A stretch of 64,000 nucleotides of DNA from Thiemannella venezuelensis (GCF_014203605.1 NZ_JACHJJ010000031.1:1-64000); one strand, 5' to 3'. Counted from the stretch's first letter, positions 34,427 through 44,387 are shown. Translations and numbers: made by a program. Notes: generated from the sequence alone by a model not told the origin.

Positions 34427-35527
34427 TCAGGCGATGCCCGCCGCCGAGCACGCCTCGGCGTACGCGCCGGCGCACAGCGCACCGGGCGTCACGTAGCCGT
34501 CCTTGATCACGGTCTCCTCGATGGTGTCCTTGGTGACCGTGACCGGGTCGAGCAGGAGGGACGGTACGGCGCCGGCGCCGTTGTCCACCGTGCTGTCCAT
34601 CTTCGGCCGCTCCCCGCCGAGCAGCTCGAACGCCAGCTCGGCGGTCTTCTCCGCCTCCAGGCGCACCGCCTTGTAGACGGTCATGTGCTGCTGCCCGGCG
34701 AGGATGCGCTGCAGCGCGGCGATCTCGGCGTCCTGGCCGGTGACCGGCACGTCCGGCAGCCCGGCCGCCTTCAGCGCCGCGATCGCGCCGCCCGCCGTAC
34801 CGTCGTTGGCCGCGTAGACGCCGATGAGGTCGCGCCCGCGCAGGGACGGCAGCGTGCGCGCGGTCCAGGCCTTGGCGTTGTCCGGGTTCCACTCGGGCGT
34901 GTCGAACTCCGCGGCGATGCGGACCTTGCCGTCGAGCGTCTCGTGCGCGCCCTTCTTGAAGAGGGTGGCGTTGTTGTCGGTCGGCGAGCCGTTGATCCAC
35001 AGGATCTCGCCGGAGCGGGCCTTGTCGCCCAGCGCGGCCAGCAGCGCCTCGGCCTGCAGGCGGCCGACCTTCGCGTTGTCGAAGGAGACGTAGTAGTCGA
35101 CGGGCGTGCCGAGGACCAGGCGGTCGTAGGAGATCACCGGCACGTCGCGCTCCCGGGCCCGCTCCACGATCTTCGCCGCGGCGGCGCTGTCGACCGGGGT
35201 GAGCACCAGCACCTTCGCGCCCTCCTCCAGGGCCTCCTCGGCCTGGGAGAGCTGCTCGTCGGCGTCCTGCCCGGCGTTGCGGTAGTCGATCTCGCAGGTG
35301 GAGCAGAGCTGCTTGAGCCGCTGGGAGAAGTACGGGGCGTCCGCCGCGTCGTAGCGGCTCGCGGCACGCTCGGGCAGCAGCAGCGCCACCCGCCCCGCGG
35401 CCTTGCCCGCGGTGGCATCGCCGGCCGCGCCGCCGTCGCCGGACGACGGCAGGAGGCCGCAGCCGGCCAGGACCGTCCCGGCGACCGCGGCGGTCACCGC
35501 GGCCAGCATCCGTCGGTATCTGCGCAT
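34427..35527 (-). CDS. Sugar-binding lipoprotein (XylF/RbsB-like periplasmic-type)
   Basis: 366 aa from ATG 35527 (GGAG upstream); ATG 35569, overlapping the chemoreceptor stop, is an alternative. Lipobox VLAGCG. The mature protein is a Peripla_BP_4 type I sugar-binding fold close to D-xylose-binding XylF: ISYDRLVLG, INGSPTDNNATLFKKGAHE, VYAANDGTAGGAIAAL and VTGQDAEIAALQRILAGQQ. No ABC permease or ATPase is adjacent. Its neighbour is a chemoreceptor, which suggests sugar sensing rather than uptake. Confidence 0.9.
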   Translation of the reverse strand: MRRYRRMLAAVTAAVAGTVLAGCGLLPSSGDGGAAGDATAGKAAGRVALLLPERAASRYDAADAPYFSQRLKQLCSTCEIDYRNAGQDADEQLSQAEEALEEGAKVLVLTPVDSAAAAKIVERARERDVPVISYDRLVLGTPVDYYVSFDNAKVGRLQAEALLAALGDKARSGEILWINGSPTDNNATLFKKGAHETLDGKVRIAAEFDTPEWNPDNAKAWTARTLPSLRGRDLIGVYAANDGTAGGAIAALKAAGLPDVPVTGQDAEIAALQRILAGQQHMTVYKAVRLEAEKTAELAFELLGGERPKMDSTVDNGAGAVPSLLLDPVTVTKDTIEETVIKDGYVTPGALCAGAYAEACSAAGIA

Positions 35528-35568
35528 GGTGTTCTCGTCTCCGTTCGGGGGGCCGCTCACGGGCCGCA

Positions 35569-37236
35569 TCAGTACGTGAAGCGGGAGACGAGCACGCGCA
35601 TCCGCGCCGCCATCCCCGCCAGCTCGTCGACGGCCTCGGTGGTGCTGGCCACGCCCTGCCTGGTCAGGTCGGTGGCGTCGGCGACACCGCCGACGTTGGC
35701 CGCGATGCCGCCGGACCCGGCGGCCGCGTCGGCGACGCTGCGGCTCATCGCCTGCGTCGTCGCCGCCTGCTCCTCGACCGCGGCGGCCACGGTCTCCTGG
35801 TACTCGCTGATCTGCGCGATCACGCCGGTGATCTCGCTGATCGCGCCGACCGCCGCCTCGGTGTCGGCCTGGATGGCCTGGACCCGGCGGCCGATGTCCT
35901 CGGTGGCCTGCGCCGTCTCCTGGGCCAGCTCCTTGACCTCCTGGGCCACGACCGCGAAGCCCTTGCCGAACTCGCCGGCACGGGCGGCCTCGATGGTGGC
36001 GTTGAGCGCCAGCAGGTTGGTCTGCTGGGCGATGGAGGTGATGGTCTTGACGACGTCGCCGATCTCCGCGCTGGAGGCGCCCAGCTTGCCGATGGTCTCG
36101 TTCGCCGACGCCGCGATGTCCACGGCCCGGTCGGCGACCCGGACCGCCTCGGTGGTGTTGCGGGAGATCTCCTGGATCGACGCGCCCATCTCCTCGGCGC
36201 CGGCGGCGACCGCCGCCACGTGCGAGCTGATCTCGGCCGCCGCGCCGGTGACCCCCTCGGCCCGGCCGGAGGCCTCCCGGGCGCTCGCTCCCATCTGCGC
36301 GCTGATCGCCGAGAGCTCCTCGGCGGCGGCGGCCAGCGACTCGGAGTTCTCGCCGAGCGTGCGGACGGCGTCGCGGGTACTGGCGGTCGCGACCGCCAGC
36401 GCCTCGGCCATCTCGCCCACCTCGTCGCGCTGTGCGGCCTCCACCTCGGCGGTGAGGTCGCCGGCGGCCACGGCCTGCAGGACGCGGCGCACCCGCCGGA
36501 TCGGCTTGACGATCAGGCCGGAGATGTAGCGGCTGAGCGCGAGCGCGACGACCAGGCCGGCCAGGAGGGTCGCGACCATGACGGTGCGCGCGGTGTCGTG
36601 CGCCGAGTGGGCCGAGGCCGCCGCGGCGGCGCCGCTGGTCTGCTCGTAGCGGAGCAGCTCGTCCAGCGCCGTCATCGCGTTGGTGCTGGTGATCTGCCCG
36701 TCACCGAGGTATGCCTGCTGGAAGGCGGCGGCGTCGCCGGACTCGGCGAGCGGGAGGAGCCGGTGCTCCAGGATGGTGCGGTAGGCCGTCCACCAGATGT
36801 CGAACCGGTCGACCAGCTCGCGCTGGGCGTCCTCGTCCACCGAGGTGCGGTAGGTCTCCAGGGCCTGCGCGAGCTGCTCGTCGGCCTCGCCGATCCCGTC
36901 GCGGAAGGACTTCACGGCGACCTCCCCGTCGGACAGGGCCAGGTTCGCGATGTTGTTCTGCACGCGCAGCGCCGCGGAGTTGATCGCCGAGAGCTGGGCG
37001 GAGGGCTCCAGGTTGCCGCGGTAGATGTCCTCGACCCGCTGGTCGACGCTGCCGAGGCCGGACAGTCCGACCGCGGCCACGACCGCCGCGGCCGCGCAGC
37101 CCAGGGCCACGAGCAGCAGCAGCTTCCGCGAGATCGGCAGGTCCGCCACGGCCCACCGGAAGCTTCTGCCGCCGCGGCTCGTGCCCGCGGACGACCCGGT
37201 CGTCCGCGGGTTGGCGTCGTCTGGCATGTCGTTCAT
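35569..37236 (-). CDS. Methyl-accepting chemotaxis protein paired with sugar-binding protein
   Basis: 555 aa from ATG 37236; the frame continues upstream but AAGGGG about 10 nt before this ATG supports it. Membrane helices at about 34-54 and 233-255 enclose a 175-residue extracellular helical domain. HAMP and MA domains follow with tip [23 protein letters not shown]. It is cotranscribed with the XylF-like lipoprotein, its probable ligand-loaded partner. A CTCA-N16-TCCGAT promoter lies about 54 nt upstream. Confidence 0.93.
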   Translation of the reverse strand: MNDMPDDANPRTTGSSAGTSRGGRSFRWAVADLPISRKLLLLVALGCAAAAVVAAVGLSGLGSVDQRVEDIYRGNLEPSAQLSAINSAALRVQNNIANLALSDGEVAVKSFRDGIGEADEQLAQALETYRTSVDEDAQRELVDRFDIWWTAYRTILEHRLLPLAESGDAAAFQQAYLGDGQITSTNAMTALDELLRYEQTSGAAAAASAHSAHDTARTVMVATLLAGLVVALALSRYISGLIVKPIRRVRRVLQAVAAGDLTAEVEAAQRDEVGEMAEALAVATASTRDAVRTLGENSESLAAAAEELSAISAQMGASAREASGRAEGVTGAAAEISSHVAAVAAGAEEMGASIQEISRNTTEAVRVADRAVDIAASANETIGKLGASSAEIGDVVKTITSIAQQTNLLALNATIEAARAGEFGKGFAVVAQEVKELAQETAQATEDIGRRVQAIQADTEAAVGAISEITGVIAQISEYQETVAAAVEEQAATTQAMSRSVADAAAGSGGIAANVGGVADATDLTRQGVASTTEAVDELAGMAARMRVLVSRFTY

Positions 37237-37289
37237 CGGCACCGTGCCCCTTCCATTCATGACCGGTGAAAACACACGGCCGTCGAAAA

Positions 37290-37315
37290 ATCGGATGCGC
37301 GGTGCGGCGGCTGAG
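37290..37315 (-). promoter_or_regulatory. Flagellar-sigma-type promoter of chemoreceptor/sugar-binding operon
   Basis: Minus strand: CTCA (37315-37312), 16 nt, TCCGAT (37295-37290). About 54 nt upstream of the ATG at 37236. Confidence 0.65.
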
Positions 37316-37360
37316 GATTTTCGGTAGTGGATCGGTAGCGGATCCGTCACATTCCGTTGA

Positions 37361-37390
37361 CGCGCTTCCCGGTCTGAAGGCCGGGATTCA
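37361..37390 (-). mobile_element. Right end of an IS200/IS605-type TnpB element
   Basis: An imperfect hairpin with arms TCCCGG (37367-37372) and CCGGGA (37381-37386), just past the tnpB remnant stop on the minus strand. It matches the typical GAATCCC-hairpin-GGGA right end of TnpB elements in actinomycetes, which also forms part of the guide-like omega RNA. A similar end without tnpB lies at 48461. Confidence 0.65.
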
Positions 37391-37402
37391 GTCCGTGCCG
37401 CG

Positions 37403-37855
37403 TCATGCGACACCTCTGCGGCTTCCTGCTTCGCCGACCTGCGCCACCGCGAGCGGTGGTCTTACCGGGTCTCCACAGGCGTTTAACCGGCCCGCCGCAT
37501 CCTTGATCACCGTGACCGATGAGGGTTCGGACGGCAGGCTACGCGACCAGCGGACCCGCACGTCGCCGATCTTCGGCAGGCGCAGCCTCCCGCCCGCCGT
37601 GACGGCGAACCGGGCGTTCTTGGTGAACCGGATCGCCTGCCGATTGTCCTTCTTGGATCGAAACCGGGGTGCGGCGGCCTTCGGCCCTCTGTGCGTGCCG
37701 GCGACCGAGGCGAAGAGGTTGCGGTAGGCGGTGTTGAGGTCGGCGAGCGCCTGCTGGAGGACGACCGCCGACACCTCGGCCAGCCATGCCCGGCCGGGCG
37801 TCTTCTTCGCCTCGGTGATCACCCGCTTGGACAGGTCGCCGTCCGAGATGTGCCG
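37403..37855 (-). pseudogene. Internally deleted TnpB (OrfB) gene remnant
   Basis: The translated remnant retains the N-terminal TnpB segment (AWLAEVSAVVLQQALADLNT, FRSKKDNRQAIRFTKNARF, LRLPKIGDVRVRWSRSLPS, SSVTVIKDAAG). It then jumps directly to the C-terminal tail ([15 protein letters not shown]). The RuvC nuclease core and zinc finger are missing, as is the extreme N-terminus, so it cannot cut DNA. The frame remains open across the deletion. Upstream codons to 38053 appear unrelated. It lies in the spacer before flhA and has not interrupted any visible gene. Confidence 0.75.
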
Positions 37856-38082
37856 GAGCACCGGCGCGCATTCCGGTAGCGGGGGGCCGGGGAGTCGTCC
37901 GCGGCCGGTGGTGCGCGGCGGGAGCCGGATCCGGCTCAGCAACGCCCCGGTTCTGCCGATCAGAGGGCGCGGGATCCCCAGGCGCGCCGCCTCCGCCGCC
38001 GCCCGGCCGCTCCCCCGCGGAGCCGCCGCACGCGCCGCGGCTCCCATCGGCATGCCTTTTTCCGCCGGGCCGTACGGAAAAC

Positions 38083-38108
38083 CTCAGGAGCGTACGGCGG
38101 CGGCCGAT
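38083..38108 (+). promoter_or_regulatory. Flagellar-sigma-type promoter of the flhA operon
   Basis: CTCA at 38083, 16 nt, GCCGAT at 38103. The flhA start is at 38190, giving a leader of about 75 nt. Confidence 0.75.
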
Positions 38109-38189
38109 GGGAGAAGTCGCCAGGACGGCATGCGTGGTCACGGAGCAGACCTGCGCCAAACGTTCCAAGCCAGAAGCGGAGGGGGCGCC

Positions 38190-40235
38190 TTGCCCAAGGG
38201 CCTGAGCCAGCTGGCGGTTCCGATCGGTGTCGTCCTGATCGTCGTGATGATGGTCATCCCGTTGCCGACGGTCCTGCTCGACATGCTCATCGCCGCCAAC
38301 ATCACGATCGCCCTGATCGTGGTCGTGGTCAGCATGAACGTGAAGCGGCCGCTGGAGTTCTCCTCCTTCCCCGCACTCCTGCTCGTCCTCACGCTGTTCC
38401 GGCTCGCGCTCAACATCAGCGCGACCCGCCTGGTGCTGCTCGACGGCTTCGCCGGCAAGGTGATCGAGGCCTTCGGCCACTTCGTCGTCGGCGGCTCGCT
38501 CATCGTCGGAATCGTGATCTTCACGATCCTGGTCATCATCCAGTTCATCGTCATCACCAAGGGCGCCGAGCGCGTCGCCGAGGTCGGCGCCCGCTTCACC
38601 CTCGACGCGATGCCCGGCAAGCAGATGGCCATCGACGCCGACCTCAACGCCGGTCTCATCGACGAGGCCGAGGCCCGCAAGCGCCGCCACGAGGTCACCG
38701 CCGAGGCCGACTTCTACGGCTCGATGGACGGTGGCTCGAAGTTCGTCAAGGGCGACGCCATCGCCGCCATCATCATCACCGTCATCAACCTCCTCGGCGG
38801 CTTCGCCGTGGGCGTGATCCAGAAGGGGATGCCGGCCGGCGAGGCGATCGAGACCTACAGCCTGCTGAGCATCGGCGACGGCCTGGTCTCCCAGATCCCG
38901 GCGCTGCTGCTCTCGGTCGCCACCGGCCTCATGGTGGCCCGCGCGAGCGGCGAGGGCGACATGGGCAGCACGGTCACCGGCCAGCTCGGCGCCCAGAAGC
39001 GCGCGCTGCAGGTCGGCGGCGGGGCCGCCCTGGCCCTGGTCCTCATCCCCGGCCTGCCCAAGTTTCCCTTCCTCCTCATCGGCGGCCTGGTCCTGTTCCT
39101 GGCCCAGCGGATCCCCTCCGCGCCGGCGGCGCAGGCCGAGGAGGCCGAGGCCGCCGCGATCGCGGGTCCGGCGCCGGACTCGCCCGAGTCCCTCATGGGG
39201 GAGATCCGGGTCGACCCGCTGGAGCTGGCGCTCGCCCCCGACCTCATCGACCTGGTCGACGCCGCCGGCGGCGACCTGCTCGACCGGGTGCGCTCGCTCC
39301 GCCGCAAGATCGCTCTGGAGACCGGCATCATCATGCCGCCGGTGCACACCCGCGACGACCTCGACCTGCCCCTGTCGACCTACGTGGTCCGCGTCAACGG
39401 CGTGGAGGTCGCCCGCGGCCAGGCACCGCCCGGCACCGTGCTGGCCATCGGCGACGGGCTGGAGAGCCTGCCGGGCCGGGCCGGCGTGGAGCCGGTGTTC
39501 GGCCTGGAGGGCAAGTGGGTCCCGGCCGAGCTGCGCCACCAGGCCGAGCTCACCGGCGCGACCGTCGTCGACCGGGCCTCGGTCATCATCACCCACCTGT
39601 CGGAGGTGGTGCGCGCCAACGCCAGCCGCCTGCTGGGCCGCGAGGACGTCCGCGCGCTGGTCGAGGCGGTACGGCGCACCCACCCGGTCGTGGTGGAGGA
39701 GCTCACCCCGGCGCTGCTGAGCCTGGGCCAGATCCAGATGGTGCTGCAGGCCCTGCTCGACGAGGGCGTGTCGATCCGGGACCTGGTCCGCATCTTCGAG
39801 GCGCTCTCGCTGGCCGGCAAGAACACCTCGGACCTGGACACGCTCTGCGAGGCCGTCCGCGGCGCCCTGGGCCCGGCCATCGCCGCCCAGCACGCCACTC
39901 CGGACGGCGGCCTGCCGGTCCTGACGCTGGACCCCCGGCTGGAGCACTCGCTGCTGGAGTCGCTGCGCCCCACCGAGCACGGCATCCAGCTGATCATCGA
40001 CGCGGCCCGGGCCGAGACGGTGATCATCCAGGCCCAGCGCCTCGTCGAAGCCGCCGAGCAGCAGGGCCTCGCCCCGGTCCTGGTCTGCTCGCCCCAGCTC
40101 CGGATGCCGCTGCGCCGCATGCTGAAGCTGTCCGCCCCCCGCCTGCCCCTGCTGTCCTACAACGAGATCTCGGAATCCACGTTCCGTATCGAGACCCTGG
40201 GAGTTGTGACCGATGCCGAAGCGCTTGCTGCTTGA
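38190..40235 (+). CDS. flhA: Flagellar export gate protein FlhA
   Basis: 681 aa from TTG 38190, with GGAGGGGG 7 nt upstream. Eight membrane helices in the first 310 residues and the FHIPEP loop (KGAERVAEVGARFTLDAMPGK, DADLNAGLIDEAEARKRR) are present. The C-terminal cytoplasmic domain forms the nonameric ring of the flagellar type III export gate. It heads an flhA-flhF-like-pilZ-small membrane protein operon. The other gate genes (flhB, fliP, fliQ, fliR) are not in this window. Confidence 0.96.
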   Translation: MPKGLSQLAVPIGVVLIVVMMVIPLPTVLLDMLIAANITIALIVVVVSMNVKRPLEFSSFPALLLVLTLFRLALNISATRLVLLDGFAGKVIEAFGHFVVGGSLIVGIVIFTILVIIQFIVITKGAERVAEVGARFTLDAMPGKQMAIDADLNAGLIDEAEARKRRHEVTAEADFYGSMDGGSKFVKGDAIAAIIITVINLLGGFAVGVIQKGMPAGEAIETYSLLSIGDGLVSQIPALLLSVATGLMVARASGEGDMGSTVTGQLGAQKRALQVGGGAALALVLIPGLPKFPFLLIGGLVLFLAQRIPSAPAAQAEEAEAAAIAGPAPDSPESLMGEIRVDPLELALAPDLIDLVDAAGGDLLDRVRSLRRKIALETGIIMPPVHTRDDLDLPLSTYVVRVNGVEVARGQAPPGTVLAIGDGLESLPGRAGVEPVFGLEGKWVPAELRHQAELTGATVVDRASVIITHLSEVVRANASRLLGREDVRALVEAVRRTHPVVVEELTPALLSLGQIQMVLQALLDEGVSIRDLVRIFEALSLAGKNTSDLDTLCEAVRGALGPAIAAQHATPDGGLPVLTLDPRLEHSLLESLRPTEHGIQLIIDAARAETVIIQAQRLVEAAEQQGLAPVLVCSPQLRMPLRRMLKLSAPRLPLLSYNEISESTFRIETLGVVTDAEALAA

Positions 40236-41577
40236 GGGAACCGACATCGAGGAGCTGCTGACCCAGGTCCGCGATGAGCACGGGCCGGACGTCTCCATCG
40301 TGTCGGCCGACCGCGTCCGCACCGGCGGGATCGCCGGGTTCTTCGCCCGTCAGCGCTACGAGCTGACCGTCGAGGTCAACGACGAGCCCGCCCGCCCGGC
40401 CGCGCGGCAGCAGGCCCCCGCCACCGGGACGACCGCCGCCGGGGCGCCCGCCGACCCGATGGCGGCGCTGCTGGCCCGGGCCGAGGAGCAGGAGCGCCGG
40501 CTGGGCGCCCCCGCCGCCGCCCGCCCCGCCGCGGAGGCCCCGCAGCGCCCCGCGGCCTCCGTGAGCCTCGCCACGGCGGCCCGGACGGCGCCCTTCGACC
40601 CGGCGCAGGCCGTTCCCGCGCAGGGGTCCGCCCCGCAGCTCCGGGCGCAGGCCGGGGCCGTTCCCGCCCAGCTCTTCACCGCCCCCGCCCCGCTGGTGGC
40701 GCCCGAGAACTTCGTCGTCGAGACCGGTACGGAGAACCAGGCCTTCGCCGACATGCTGGCCGCGCTCCAGCGCGGCACCACCGCGGAGGCCGCCGTCGCC
40801 GAGGCCGCCTCCGCCGCCCGCTCCGGCGCGATGGTGGCGCGGGCCTACCAGCCCCCGGCACCCGCGCAGGAGCAGCCCGGCGCCATGGCGGTGCGGGCCT
40901 ACCAGCCGCCCGCGGTCGAGCAGGACCGGCCGTACGCCGGCGCGCTCATGGAGCTCGGCATGCCCGAGCACATGGCCCGCCGGGCCACCGGGCCCGACAT
41001 GTACGGCGCGGTCAAGCAGGCGCTCGCGGGCCTGCCCGCCGCTCCCGCCGCCCCGAGCCGTCCCGGCGACGTGCTCGTCATCGTCGGCGAGACGCACGCC
41101 GCCCTGCGCGTGGCCGGGGAGGTCGTCCGGGCCCTGAACCTGGGGTCCGGCCAGCTCCTGCTGGCGGCGCGCTCCACCGCCGGGACCGAGATCCACGCGG
41201 CCCGGCGGCTGTCCGGCCCGGCCGCCGCCATCCGCAAGGCCCGCAAGATCCACCGGGACGACGTCCCGTACGTGGTCGTCGTCGCCTCCACCCCCGAGGA
41301 GGGCAACGGCGAGTGGGCGCGCTCGGTCGCCGACGGCCTCGGCGCGACCGCGGTGTGGGCCGTCGTCGACGCCACCCGCAAGACCGCCGACACCGCCCGC
41401 CACCTGCGCTCGCTCGGCAAGGTCGACGCGATCACCGTGAACGCGGTCGACGCCACCGGCGACCCGGCGAGCGTCCTCGCCCTGGACCTGCCCGTTTCCT
41501 ACCTGGCAGACCGTCCCTGCACGCCCCAGGCGTGGGTCGGGCTGCTGTGCGAGCGACTGGAGGAGATGCAGTCGTGA
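40213..41577 (+). CDS. Degenerate FlhF-like protein lacking the P-loop
   Basis: 454 aa; ATG lies 23 nt inside flhA. The N-terminus resembles the FlhF start (LLLEGTDIEELLTQVRDEHGPDVSIVSADRV). A 220-residue Ala/Pro/Gln-rich linker with two MAVRAYQPPA-like repeats follows. The C-terminal 170 residues match an SRP-type GTPase fold, but where FlhF has GPTGVGKTT this reads VGETHAALRV, with no Lys or Ser/Thr. GTP binding should be lost. Context right after flhA supports an FlhF origin. Confidence 0.7.
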   Translation: MPKRLLLEGTDIEELLTQVRDEHGPDVSIVSADRVRTGGIAGFFARQRYELTVEVNDEPARPAARQQAPATGTTAAGAPADPMAALLARAEEQERRLGAPAAARPAAEAPQRPAASVSLATAARTAPFDPAQAVPAQGSAPQLRAQAGAVPAQLFTAPAPLVAPENFVVETGTENQAFADMLAALQRGTTAEAAVAEAASAARSGAMVARAYQPPAPAQEQPGAMAVRAYQPPAVEQDRPYAGALMELGMPEHMARRATGPDMYGAVKQALAGLPAAPAAPSRPGDVLVIVGETHAALRVAGEVVRALNLGSGQLLLAARSTAGTEIHAARRLSGPAAAIRKARKIHRDDVPYVVVVASTPEEGNGEWARSVADGLGATAVWAVVDATRKTADTARHLRSLGKVDAITVNAVDATGDPASVLALDLPVSYLADRPCTPQAWVGLLCERLEEMQS

Positions 41578-42212
41578 CATTCATCGGCCTGCCCGACGTC
41601 AACGCCTTGGTGGAGATCGCCCTGCCGGACGGCAGGGTCTACCCCACCCGCGTGGAGGACGCCGACGGGCTTCTGCTCAAGGTCGCCGCGCCGCGCGGCG
41701 CCGGGGACATCGACGTGCCGGAGCTCGGCACGGAGGTGTCCGTGCGCTGGACCGGCCCCCGCGGCCTGTACACCGCGCCCGGCACGTTCACCGCTCTCGA
41801 GCGCTCCCGGGTGAGCGTCTGGACGATCGAGGCCGAGGGCAGCGTGGACTACTTCAGCCGGCGCATCGCCGTACGGGTGGCCGCGGGCGAGCCGGTCCGG
41901 CTGCTGGACCTCGACAGCGGCGAGGAGGTGTTCCACGGCCGGTTCATCAACATCTCCGAGCGAGGCGTCCGCTGCTACGGGCTCGCGGCGGGCGTCTTCG
42001 CCGAGCAGCCCGTCCGGGTCAAGATGGTGCTGGACGACAACCTCCTGGTGGTGGAGGGCAGCGTGCTCACCACGTCGGCGACGCACGGGGACGACGTCAC
42101 CGCGGTGGTCGTCTACGACCCGCCGGACATGCAGGCGCAACTGATCCGCCGCTACGTGATGAACGCGCAGATCCGGGCCAGGAAGGCGGCCGCCGATGGC
42201 ACTTCTCGCTAA
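41574..42212 (+). CDS. PilZ-domain c-di-GMP effector (YcgR-like)
   Basis: 212 aa; GTG overlaps the upstream stop (GTGA) and has GGAGGAG before it. An N-terminal YcgR-N-like beta domain (1-90) is followed by a PilZ domain with the arginine motif RRIAVR (96-101) and NISERG (126-131), close to the D/NxSxxG consensus. It should bind c-di-GMP and, by family precedent, slow the motor or act on export. A C-terminal helix RRYVMNAQIRARK is basic. It sits in the flhA operon. Confidence 0.88.
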   Translation: MTFIGLPDVNALVEIALPDGRVYPTRVEDADGLLLKVAAPRGAGDIDVPELGTEVSVRWTGPRGLYTAPGTFTALERSRVSVWTIEAEGSVDYFSRRIAVRVAAGEPVRLLDLDSGEEVFHGRFINISERGVRCYGLAAGVFAEQPVRVKMVLDDNLLVVEGSVLTTSATHGDDVTAVVVYDPPDMQAQLIRRYVMNAQIRARKAAADGTSR

Positions 42213-42585
42213 CCCGCTGACGTTGCTGATCGCCCTGGTCCTCGCCGGTCCGGCGCTCTGGCACGCGTTCATCCTGGAGGACCTCGACATCGCGACCGCC
42301 CTGATCAGGTATCTGGCGGCCGTCGTGGTGAGCGCCCTCATGCTCGGCGTGCTCCGCCGGATCACCTCCTCCTACGGGCCCCCGGACGAGCCGGAGGACG
42401 GCGCGAAGACCAATGGGGGACCCATGGTCACGACCGTGTCCGTGGACAGGATCCCGGCCGAGAGCAGGCGGGCGACCGACCGGGCCGACGCCCCGGCACC
42501 GGCCATCGCCGGGGAGCTCACCGCCGGGGAGCCTCCGGTGGGAGAGAACGCCGCGCTCCCCTCCGCGGCCGCTCCGGCCGGCTGA
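42196..42585 (+). CDS. Small membrane protein of the flhA operon
   Basis: 129 aa; ATG lies 17 nt inside the pilZ gene. Two membrane helices (about 5-27 and 33-52) are followed by a disordered Pro/Glu/Ala-rich cytoplasmic tail. I do not recognise it. Tight overlap with the pilZ gene and its position as last gene of the flhA operon imply a motility-related accessory role. Confidence 0.65.
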   Translation: MALLANPLTLLIALVLAGPALWHAFILEDLDIATALIRYLAAVVVSALMLGVLRRITSSYGPPDEPEDGAKTNGGPMVTTVSVDRIPAESRRATDRADAPAPAIAGELTAGEPPVGENAALPSAAAPAG

Positions 42586-42633
42586 CGCGGCCGATCCGGC
42601 GGGCGGCGGGCGGGCCGCCGCCCGCCGGATCGC

Positions 42634-42659
42634 CTCAGATCAGGCCGCGGGCCGCCGAT
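42634..42659 (+). promoter_or_regulatory. Flagellar-sigma-type promoter of chemoreceptor gene
   Basis: CTCA at 42634, 16 nt, GCCGAT at 42654. The chemoreceptor starts at 42729, about 70 nt downstream. Confidence 0.75.
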
Positions 42660-42728
42660 GGACATTCCGGACATCCATCTTCCGTTGCTCAGCAGCGCCA
42701 CCGGTCTCGTACTGGAAAGGACCTGATC

Positions 42729-44387
42729 GTGACCGATCACCATGTTGACCCCGCACGGCCCGCGGTGACCGTTCACCGCAACGCGCTGCTGGGCTGGTTC
42801 GCCGACCGGCGGATCAACACCAAGATTCTGGCCTCCGTCGGCATCGTCGCCGTCCTGGGCGGCGGCATCAGCACCGTCGCGATGACCCGGATGGCCGGGC
42901 TCAACGACGACCTGCGCGCCATGGAGGAGACCAACCTGCACCGCATGTCGCACCTGGTCGACCTGCGCGGGCGGATCGGGGACATGTACAACGTCTCCAT
43001 CGGGGTCGTCGCCATTCCCGACCCCGCCTTGAAGGCGAACGCCGCCAAGCAGACGAAGGACTTCACCGACCTGGCGACCGAGGCGTTCGAGGAGTACAAG
43101 GCCGACGTCCCCGCCTCGGAGTCCTGGCAGAAGCAGGTCACCTCCTTCGAGGAGGCCTGGGCGGAGTACCAGGTCCTGCGCAACGTCGTGCTGCTCGGGG
43201 AGAAGGCGCCGGCCGGGGTCTCCGTCCCGACCACCACCCAGGAGATCCTCGGCAAGTTCAACACCGTCGCCGTGCAGCTCAACACCGCCATGGACGAGCT
43301 GGCCAAGGCGGAGACCGCCAACGCCAAGCAGGTCGCCACGGCGGCCAATGACGAGTACGAGGGCTCCCGGACGCTGCTGCTGACCCTGGTCATCGCGGGC
43401 CTGCTGCTGGCCCTGGGCGTCGCCATGCTCGTCTCTCGCCTGATCACCGGCCCGCTGAGCGCGGTCTCGCGCGCGCTGGGCGCGACGGCGAAGGGCGACC
43501 TGACGCATAAGGCCGAGGTGACCTCCCGCGACGAGGTCGGCCAGATGGCGGTGGCGGTCAACCAGGCCAACGACGCCATCCGTGAGGCGATCGCGGCGCT
43601 GGCCTCCAGCGCCGACACCCTGGCCGCCAGCTCCGGTGAGCTCTCGGCGGTGAGCGACCAGATCGCCGCCTCCGCCGACGAGGCCTCCACCCAGGCCAAC
43701 AACGTCGCCGCGGCCGCCGGGCAGGTCTCGCAGAACGTGCAGACCGTCGCCGCGGGCAGCGAGGAGATGGGCGCCTCCATCCGGGAGATCGCGCACAACG
43801 CCAACGAGGGCGCCAAGGTCGCCTCCCAGGCGGTGTCGGTGGCCACCTCCACCAACGAGACCGTCGCCAAGCTGGGCACCTCCAGCGCCGAGATCGGCTC
43901 GGTCATCAAGGTGATCACCTCGATCGCCGAGCAGACCAACCTGCTGGCGCTGAACGCCACCATCGAGGCCGCCCGCGCCGGCGACGCCGGCAAGGGCTTC
44001 GCGGTCGTCGCCGGCGAGGTCAAGGACCTGGCCCAGGAGACCGCCAAGGCCACCGAGGACATCTCCAAGCGGGTCGAGGCCATCCAGGCCGACACCGAGA
44101 GCGCCGTCGCCGCGATCGCCGAGATCTCCTCGATCATCGGGAAGATCAACGACTACCAGCTCACCATCGCCTCGGCGGTGGAGGAGCAGACCGCCACCAC
44201 CAACGAGATGAACCGCAACGTCGCCGACGCCGCCCAGGGCAGCGCCGACATCGCCACCAACATCTCGGTGCTGGCCAGCGCCGCGCACGTGACCGCCGAG
44301 GGTGTCACCGAGAGCCAGAAGGCCGCGGCCAACCTGGCCGAGCTGTCCACCCGCCTGCACGACCTGGTCTCCCGCTTCCGCTACTGA
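42729..44387 (+). CDS. Methyl-accepting chemotaxis protein
   Basis: 552 aa from GTG 42729 (AAAGGA upstream). Membrane helices at about 32-52 and 216-236 enclose a 165-residue helical sensor domain. HAMP ([24 protein letters not shown]) and a full MA domain follow, with tip [23 protein letters not shown]. About 200 nt around the tip are nearly identical to the receptor at 13.3 kb, but the sensor domains differ, so ligands probably differ too. Confidence 0.95.
   Translation: MTDHHVDPARPAVTVHRNALLGWFADRRINTKILASVGIVAVLGGGISTVAMTRMAGLNDDLRAMEETNLHRMSHLVDLRGRIGDMYNVSIGVVAIPDPALKANAAKQTKDFTDLATEAFEEYKADVPASESWQKQVTSFEEAWAEYQVLRNVVLLGEKAPAGVSVPTTTQEILGKFNTVAVQLNTAMDELAKAETANAKQVATAANDEYEGSRTLLLTLVIAGLLLALGVAMLVSRLITGPLSAVSRALGATAKGDLTHKAEVTSRDEVGQMAVAVNQANDAIREAIAALASSADTLAASSGELSAVSDQIAASADEASTQANNVAAAAGQVSQNVQTVAAGSEEMGASIREIAHNANEGAKVASQAVSVATSTNETVAKLGTSSAEIGSVIKVITSIAEQTNLLALNATIEAARAGDAGKGFAVVAGEVKDLAQETAKATEDISKRVEAIQADTESAVAAIAEISSIIGKINDYQLTIASAVEEQTATTNEMNRNVADAAQGSADIATNISVLASAAHVTAEGVTESQKAAANLAELSTRLHDLVSRFRY

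Noticed and set aside
37539-40322. 927-codon open frame opposite flhA
   Set aside because: Composition is typical of antisense of a membrane-protein gene and no motif is present. flhA is certain.
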